Assembly (NCBI GenBank): GCA_004295885.1
Contig: SEDG01000028.1
Coordinates: forward strand, 1 to 14,937
Source of the DNA: Pedobacter sp.
GTDB lineage: Bacteria; Bacteroidota; Bacteroidia; Sphingobacteriales; Sphingobacteriaceae
Reading direction: 5' to 3'
DNA length: 14,937 nt
Shown here: in pieces, positions 13,366 to 14,937 of the stretch
How the letters are laid out: each line of letters begins with the position of its first letter
How positions within the stretch are numbered: position 1 is the first letter of the stretch
Translations under genes and position numbers: made by a program
Notes under the pieces: generated by a model
Databases searched by the model: none
Told to the model about the DNA's origin: nothing
The model's input: the letters and a program-made list of their open reading frames with translations, nothing else

Positions 13366-13575
13366 TTATTTATCATCCAATCTATCAAAGTTCTCTTCAA
13401 ATTCAGATGAACTTCTACTGATTAAATCTTCTTCAAAGTCATTCTTACGACTAAAAAATAATTCTTCTGCTTGTATGCGTTTAATTAACTGACGGATTAA
13501 AGAAAGGTCAAATGTTTCCTTGCTCAGTTTAATGCAATATTCTTTTTCGGTGATTTCTAGGCTCGTGCTATTCAT
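13366..13575 (-). CDS. Small acidic protein, function unknown
   Basis: The product has 69 residues. It starts with ATG at 13575. A short strand (LEITEKEYCIKLSK) is followed by an amphipathic helix (FDLSLIRQLIKRIQAEELFF) and an acidic, Glu/Asp-rich tail ending DRLDDK. This strand-helix-acidic tail layout is like many small antitoxins in Bacteroidota and cyanobacteria, but no toxin gene lies downstream: the next item is the AGTCCGAA repeat and a convergent gene. I cannot name a family. It lies downstream of lysS on the same strand, separated by two hairpins. It could also be a non-functional remnant, though the frame has ordinary composition. Confidence 0.6.
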   Translation of the reverse strand: MNSTSLEITEKEYCIKLSKETFDLSLIRQLIKRIQAEELFFSRKNDFEEDLISRSSSEFEENFDRLDDK

Positions 13576-13608
13576 AACGTTCTTATTTTCAACTGCCTAA
13601 AATTAAAG

Positions 13609-13640
13609 AAGGCTTTCCGTATATTTATACAACAAGCCTT
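13609..13640 (-). terminator. Candidate lysS terminator hairpin
   Basis: AAGGCTT and AAGCCTT form a 7-bp stem (13609-13615 with 13634-13640). Inside the loop GTATA/TATAC (13619-13623 with 13626-13630) can pair as well. On the minus strand the stem is followed by CTTTAATTTT, a broken T-run. It lies about 90 bases after the lysS stop. Confidence 0.4.
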
Positions 13641-13677
13641 TAAGTTTTTGTTATGATTGTGTTAACAGTCGATTTTA

Positions 13678-13722
13678 GTCATCCGATGGATATAGCCGTG
13701 ATGCTGCTATTCATCGGATGAC
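13678..13722. repeat. Long hairpin just after lysS
   Basis: GTCATCCGATG (13678-13688) pairs perfectly with CATCGGATGAC (13712-13722). An inner ATAGC/GCTAT pairing (13692-13696 with 13706-13710) extends the stem past a small bulge. It starts nine bases after the lysS stop on that strand. No T-run follows (TAAAATCG), so it is probably a 3'-end stabilising stem or a dispersed palindrome rather than a simple terminator. Confidence 0.7.
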
Positions 13723-13731
13723 AACTCAAAG

Positions 13732-14937
13732 CTATTTACGCGATAAAAACAAACCATCATCGGTTTTAGCAACTTTTAAAATTCCTTTTCCTGTTAGGCC
13801 TTTTAAGGTTGTATCCCATTTTTTATTGCTCCAATCAGTAAGTTTTGCTTTAATATCGGTTAACAAAGATTGCTCATCTTCCTTAACCAAGGCAAACAAT
13901 TCTGTTTCTTCTGCTGTAAGCTCAATTTTCTTTTTCTCTGGGCGCATCTGCGGGAAGAACAATACTTCTTGAATAGTAGATTGATTAGTCATCAACATCA
14001 CCAAACGGTCTATGCCAATCCCTAAACCTGAAGTAGGAGGCATACCATATTCTAAAGCACGAACAAAATCATCATCCATTGCCATTGCCTCATCGTCACC
14101 TCTAGCCGCTAATTTCAATTGCTCTTCAAAACGTTCTTTTTGGTCGATAGGGTCATTTAGCTCAGAATAAGCATTAGCTATTTCTTTTCCATTTACAAAT
14201 AATTCAAAACGTTCTACCAAACCATCTTTGCTACGGTGTTTCTTAGCCAAAGGCGTCATTTCTAAAGGATAATCGGTAATGTATGTCGGCTGAATCAAAT
14301 TTGCTTCAACTTTTTCGCTGAATAATTCATCAATCAATTTACCTCTGCCCATTGAATCGTCTATTTCGATGCCTAATTTTTTACATTCATCGGCAATCTC
14401 AGCTTCGCTCATGGCAGAAACATTAATGCCTGTATATTTTTCAATAGACTCATACATGGTTAATTTTTCGTATGGTCCTGCAAAGTTAATCTCGTTTTCC
14501 CCTACTTTAACAACTGGCTGTCCATGAATAGCGTTGGCAATTTTCTCTAAACATTCTTCTACCATCGCCATCATCCAGATATAGTCTTTATAGGCTACAT
14601 AAATTTCCATTGCAGTAAACTCCGGGTTATGTGTGCGGTCCATACCTTCATTTCTGAACATTTTTCCGAACTCATAAACACCATCAAAACCTGCAACAAT
14701 TAATCTTTTTAAATATAATTCATTCGCAATGCGAAGGAATAATGGCATATCTAAAGTGTTGTGGTGTGTGGCAAACGGACGAGCAGCGGCACCGCCGTGA
14801 ACCGCCTGTAGGATAGGAGTTTCTACTTCCATCCAACCCTGATTATCAAAGTAATTACGCATCGTGTTAATCACTTTAGAGCGATTAATGAAGATTTGTT
14901 TGTAATCTGGGTTAACCGTTAAATCTACATAACGCAT
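13732..14937 (-). CDS. lysS: Lysyl-tRNA synthetase, class II (5' end beyond window)
   Basis: LysS charges tRNA-Lys. The 401 residues here begin at RYVDL, which matches about residue 177 of the E. coli enzyme. The N-terminal OB-fold anticodon domain is therefore off the right edge, and the methionine at 14937 is internal. The class II catalytic core is complete: motif 1 GWMEVETPILQ (34-44), motif 2 FRNEG then HNPEFT (94-108), and motif 3 GLGIGIDRLVML (304-315). After FPQMRPEKK, where E. coli LysS ends, about 68 further residues follow. They read as helices (ETELFALVK, LTDIKAKLTDW, KWDTTLKGLTGKGIL) and a short wing (KVAKTDDGLFLS), like a winged-helix domain. Bacteroidota LysS proteins are known to be longer than E. 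coli's. Confidence 0.97.
   Translation of the reverse strand: MRYVDLTVNPDYKQIFINRSKVINTMRNYFDNQGWMEVETPILQAVHGGAAARPFATHHNTLDMPLFLRIANELYLKRLIVAGFDGVYEFGKMFRNEGMDRTHNPEFTAMEIYVAYKDYIWMMAMVEECLEKIANAIHGQPVVKVGENEINFAGPYEKLTMYESIEKYTGINVSAMSEAEIADECKKLGIEIDDSMGRGKLIDELFSEKVEANLIQPTYITDYPLEMTPLAKKHRSKDGLVERFELFVNGKEIANAYSELNDPIDQKERFEEQLKLAARGDDEAMAMDDDFVRALEYGMPPTSGLGIGIDRLVMLMTNQSTIQEVLFFPQMRPEKKKIELTAEETELFALVKEDEQSLLTDIKAKLTDWSNKKWDTTLKGLTGKGILKVAKTDDGLFLSRK

Noticed and set aside
13718..13972. Plus-strand open frame opposite the lysS 3' end
   Set aside because: It is antisense to conserved lysS sequence and has no independent support.

Overview
The window looks like ordinary chromosome from a Bacteroidota bacterium, most likely a Sphingobacteriaceae/Pedobacter-type organism. 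The reasons are: low GC; outer-membrane barrel proteins with Sec signals; a MntH fused to a universal stress protein domain; almost no Shine-Dalgarno sequences; and several upstream regions that match the Bacteroidota promoter pattern (-7 TAnnTTTG, -33 TTTG). This placement is from protein and promoter style, not from a database match.

Layout. Positions 1-1739 (minus) hold a membrane-anchored protein of unknown function and the start of an exported protein that runs off the left edge. Positions 1830-4690 (plus) hold a DUF423 membrane protein and the replication-restart helicase priA, overlapping by one base. priA converges on a small outer-membrane barrel gene (4687-5367, minus). pcm (5569-6225, plus) then converges on a tight minus-strand operon that reads mntR, mntH-USP, an outer-membrane barrel, smpB (10110 down to 6321). 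An Lrp/AsnC regulator (10249-10719, plus) is divergent from mntR. Next is a compact cassette: a GxxExxY nuclease-like gene between inverted copies of a short iterated repeat (10725-11289). It is followed by ung and a thioredoxin-like gene (minus, 12530 down to 11297), a two-TM/TPR-like membrane protein (12685-13227, plus), a 69-residue orphan protein (minus) and the 3' two thirds of lysS (minus, cut by the right edge).

How the genes work together. The clearest unit is the metal operon. A DtxR-family regulator with a Mn-type ligand set is followed by a Nramp importer and a beta-barrel that could be the matching outer-membrane channel. A 16-bp palindrome lies on the operon's own -7 box and suggests metal-dependent autorepression. 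PriA, Ung, Pcm, SmpB and LysS are housekeeping genes for replication restart, uracil repair, protein repair, ribosome rescue and translation.

Most unusual signal. Three of the four tail-to-tail gene junctions carry the same kind of structure: an 8-10 bp unit iterated three or four times, then the same unit iterated in inverted orientation. Each junction uses a different unit sequence (GTTCATTG, ACCTAAGGT, AGTCCGAA). One copy encloses the GxxExxY gene, one is nearly empty, and one is built into a transcription terminator. They look like members of a family of small inverted-repeat elements that settle between convergent 3' ends. Several start codons were moved downstream from the longest open frame because promoter or operator sequence occupies the extra stretch.
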